Assembly (NCBI GenBank): GCA_002478225.1 | Contig: DLMV01000042.1 | Location: 80,361 to 96,007, forward strand | Origin: Deltaproteobacteria bacterium UBA7527 | GTDB lineage: Bacteria > Desulfobacterota > Syntrophorhabdia > Syntrophorhabdales > Syntrophorhabdaceae | Length of the DNA stretch: 15,647 nt | Reading direction: 5' to 3' | Part shown: piece by piece, positions 14,320 to 15,647 of the stretch | Layout of the letters: each line of letters starts with the position of its first letter | How positions within the stretch are numbered: the first letter of the stretch is position 1 | Notes under the pieces: generated by a model | The model's database searches: none | Told to the model about the DNA's origin: nothing | What the model saw: only the letters and a program-made list of their open reading frames with translations | Translations under genes and position numbers: made by a program

Positions 14320-15249
14320 CTATAGGTATGATGCCTCGATCTGTTTGATGGTATCGAAGAGCCTTTGATTGACGGGTGTGGGAACGTTGTAGCGCCTGCC
14401 GAGTTCGATCACCTTGCCTGCGAACATCTCGACCTCAGTCTTTCTTCCTGCCTCCACGTCCTGGAGCATGGAGGTCTTGCCTTCAGGGCTCAAGCCTGCA
14501 AGGACCGCGTACCAGTTCTGTATGTCTTCTTCTGTCAGGCGTATGCCGGCCTTTGCGGCAAGCGCCATGACCTCCCGCATAGCAGATTCCATGAGGTACC
14601 TGGCATCACGGGATTCTTGAAATACGGAGTAGGGCGCCCGCAGTGCTGCCGATGCCTGGTTGGTGCCGACGTTGATCATGAACTTCCACCAGAGGATGCG
14701 GACCATATCGGGCGGCGTCTCGTGGACGATGCCGGCACGGTCGAAGAGCGCCTGCACGCGCTTCACCCTCCCGGTGATCTCATTATTTTCCCGTTCACCG
14801 AAGAAGATCCTTCCCCGCCTTGTGTACGTCACGGCATTTCCTTCCTTCAAAGCATCGATCCCCACGGCCACGGCATAGAGCACTTTGTCCATTCCATATA
14901 CATTGCCGATCTGCTCTTCGCTTTCGATGCCGTTCATGACAGAGATGATGATCGTCCCTTCTCCTATGCTATTTTTCATTTTCTTTATAGCATCATCGAG
15001 ATGGTGATGCTTGACGGCAACGATGAGGAGGTCTGCGGGAGGGCGCGGATCTTCCGGTCTTACAACGGGGATGAGATAATGTTTGCCGTTCACGAACAGG
15101 CCTTCCCCGGCAAGCCTCTCAAAACGTTCCCCGCCTGCGATCAAGGTGACGCAATCACTTTTCATCGTATGGAGCATGCTCGCATAGGAAGCGCCCATGG
15201 CCCCTGCGCCGATGATCGATATCGTCTCAATAGGGGGTAGGGGTATCAT
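14320..15249 (-). CDS. panE: Ketopantoate reductase family protein (2-dehydropantoate 2-reductase)
   Basis: The 309-residue product has the N-terminal NAD(P)-binding motif GAGAMG (14-19) and the family catalytic Lys (Lys189 in WWKFMINVGTNQAS) with the Glu of the KTEVE block (Glu272). PanE reduces ketopantoate to pantoate with NADPH in coenzyme A synthesis; several paralogues act on other 2-oxoacids, so the symbol is tentative and no other pantothenate gene is present here. ATG 15249 overlaps the stop of the upstream lapA-like gene as ATGA, which implies translational coupling; a longer frame opening at TTG 15585 only reads through that gene in another frame. It converges with the BKACE gene, 26 nt apart, with no obvious terminator hairpin between. 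Confidence 0.88.
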   Translation of the reverse strand: MIPLPPIETISIIGAGAMGASYASMLHTMKSDCVTLIAGGERFERLAGEGLFVNGKHYLIPVVRPEDPRPPADLLIVAVKHHHLDDAIKKMKNSIGEGTIIISVMNGIESEEQIGNVYGMDKVLYAVAVGIDALKEGNAVTYTRRGRIFFGERENNEITGRVKRVQALFDRAGIVHETPPDMVRILWWKFMINVGTNQASAALRAPYSVFQESRDARYLMESAMREVMALAAKAGIRLTEEDIQNWYAVLAGLSPEGKTSMLQDVEAGRKTEVEMFAGKVIELGRRYNVPTPVNQRLFDTIKQIEASYL

Positions 15250-15476
15250 GGTTCTGCCTGCCTGCTTTGTTTTTCCTTTGCCTGGCGTCTGATGCGGAGC
15301 CAGAGCACGATGATGAATGTAATGGCTGCGCCTGCCAGGGCCGAGAGGAATATGACGATCGCGAGGGATGCGTCGAACCTCCAGAAGAGAAAAGATATTG
15401 CAACGGGCGCCGCGTTCTGGACCGAAAATGCGGCGACGCACAGTATGATAATGCATGCGACTATTATGATGGCCAT
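15246..15476 (-). CDS. LapA-domain (DUF1049) small membrane protein
   Basis: The 76-residue protein has two hydrophobic helices (about 2-20 and 32-55) joined by FSVQNAAPVAISFLFWRFD, the signature of the LapA/YciS family, and ends with a basic, charged cytoplasmic tail (RIRRQAKEKQSRQAEP). In E. coli LapA works with LapB in lipopolysaccharide assembly control; in other bacteria the role is unclear. ATG 15476 is selected because AGGAGGG lies immediately upstream, and the frame above it (to TTG 15566) looks non-coding. The stop codon overlaps the panE-like ATG by 4 nt. Coupling of these two families is unusual and may be incidental. Confidence 0.8.
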   Translation of the reverse strand: MAIIIVACIIILCVAAFSVQNAAPVAISFLFWRFDASLAIVIFLSALAGAAITFIIVLWLRIRRQAKEKQSRQAEP

Positions 15477-15580
15477 AGACCCTCCTTTCCTCGCCGCTCT
15501 TCCTGACAATGATCTCTTTAGTGTACACCTTAACACAGCAATTTGCATCTGAAGAATGTATGACAAATAACGAAATGCAG

Positions 15581-15607
15581 ATCATACGATACGCTCTTTC
15601 TTCTCAA
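15581..15607 (-). promoter_or_regulatory. Possible promoter of the lapA-panE-like pair
   Basis: On the minus strand TTGAGA (15607-15602) and TATGAT (15586-15581) are 15 bp apart, shorter than the optimum. They lie at the edge of the AT-rich end of the window, about 105 nt upstream of ATG 15476. No other feature is seen in 15477-15647. Confidence 0.25.
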
Positions 15608-15647
15608 TATACTGTATAACAAAAAATATATAATAAATACAATATAT

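Noticed and set aside
15250..15585. 112-residue N-terminal extension of the ketopantoate reductase frame
   Set aside because: His/Arg-rich out-of-frame reading of the lapA-like gene; the NADP-binding motif sits at the correct distance from ATG 15249.

Overview
The window looks like a chromosomal segment of a Gram-negative bacterium. A kdsB gene points to a Kdo-containing lipopolysaccharide, and a PilM/PilN-like protein lies head-to-head with a prepilin-like protein, which implies a type IV pilus or type II secretion type system. Base composition is moderate, with AT-rich intergenic stretches. The mix of a large soluble multi-PAS hybrid kinase, a beta-keto acid cleavage enzyme, a nucleotidyltransferase-less GlmU-like beta-helix protein beside glmM, and a REP-type Y1 transposase resembles Desulfobacterota (former Deltaproteobacteria, for example syntrophic lineages). 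That placement is inference from gene content only; there is no rRNA or other phylogenetic marker here.

Layout. (1) 1-981 (-) is the N-terminal part of a PilM/GspL-like protein running into a PilN-like membrane segment; it leaves the window on the left and starts with TTG. Across a 158-bp AT-rich gap, 1140-2441 (+) is a large prepilin-like protein with a Cys/Gly/Thr tandem-repeat stalk and an Ig-like domain. (2) 2456-4258 is a mobile-element zone. Two identical 32-bp repeats flank a HAD phosphatase gene (-). The second of them, with an inverted copy further right, flanks a REP-associated Y1 (HUH) transposase (+). The inverted copy supplies the transposase stop codon and the first codons of a probably N-terminally truncated terpene-cyclase-fold protein (4235-5050). 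(3) 5122-8671 (+) carries envelope sugar metabolism: kdsB, a GlmU-like left-handed beta-helix protein preceded by a possible 15-codon leader ORF, and glmM. (4) 8743-9357 (-) is a secreted protein with six EF-hands. It diverges, with good sigma70-type promoters in both directions, from a five-PAS hybrid histidine kinase (9540-12698, +), which is followed closely by a NicO/UreH-like membrane protein with a histidine-rich loop. (5) A BKACE/DUF849 enzyme (13463-14293, +) converges on a ketopantoate reductase family gene (14320-15249, -), which overlaps an upstream lapA-like small membrane protein gene by ATGA.

How the genes fit together. GlmM makes glucosamine-1-phosphate, the precursor of UDP-GlcNAc, and KdsB makes CMP-Kdo. 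Together with the GlmU-like beta-helix protein they form an envelope-precursor cluster. The kinase and metal-transporter-like gene may be one transcription unit. The strongest candidates for something unusual are the repeat/transposase zone, where repeat ends appear to donate a -35 box, a stop codon and a start codon to adjacent genes, the Cys-repeat prepilin, and the leader ORF ahead of the beta-helix gene. No tRNA, rRNA or CRISPR array was seen. No gene-free stretch exceeds 300 bp.
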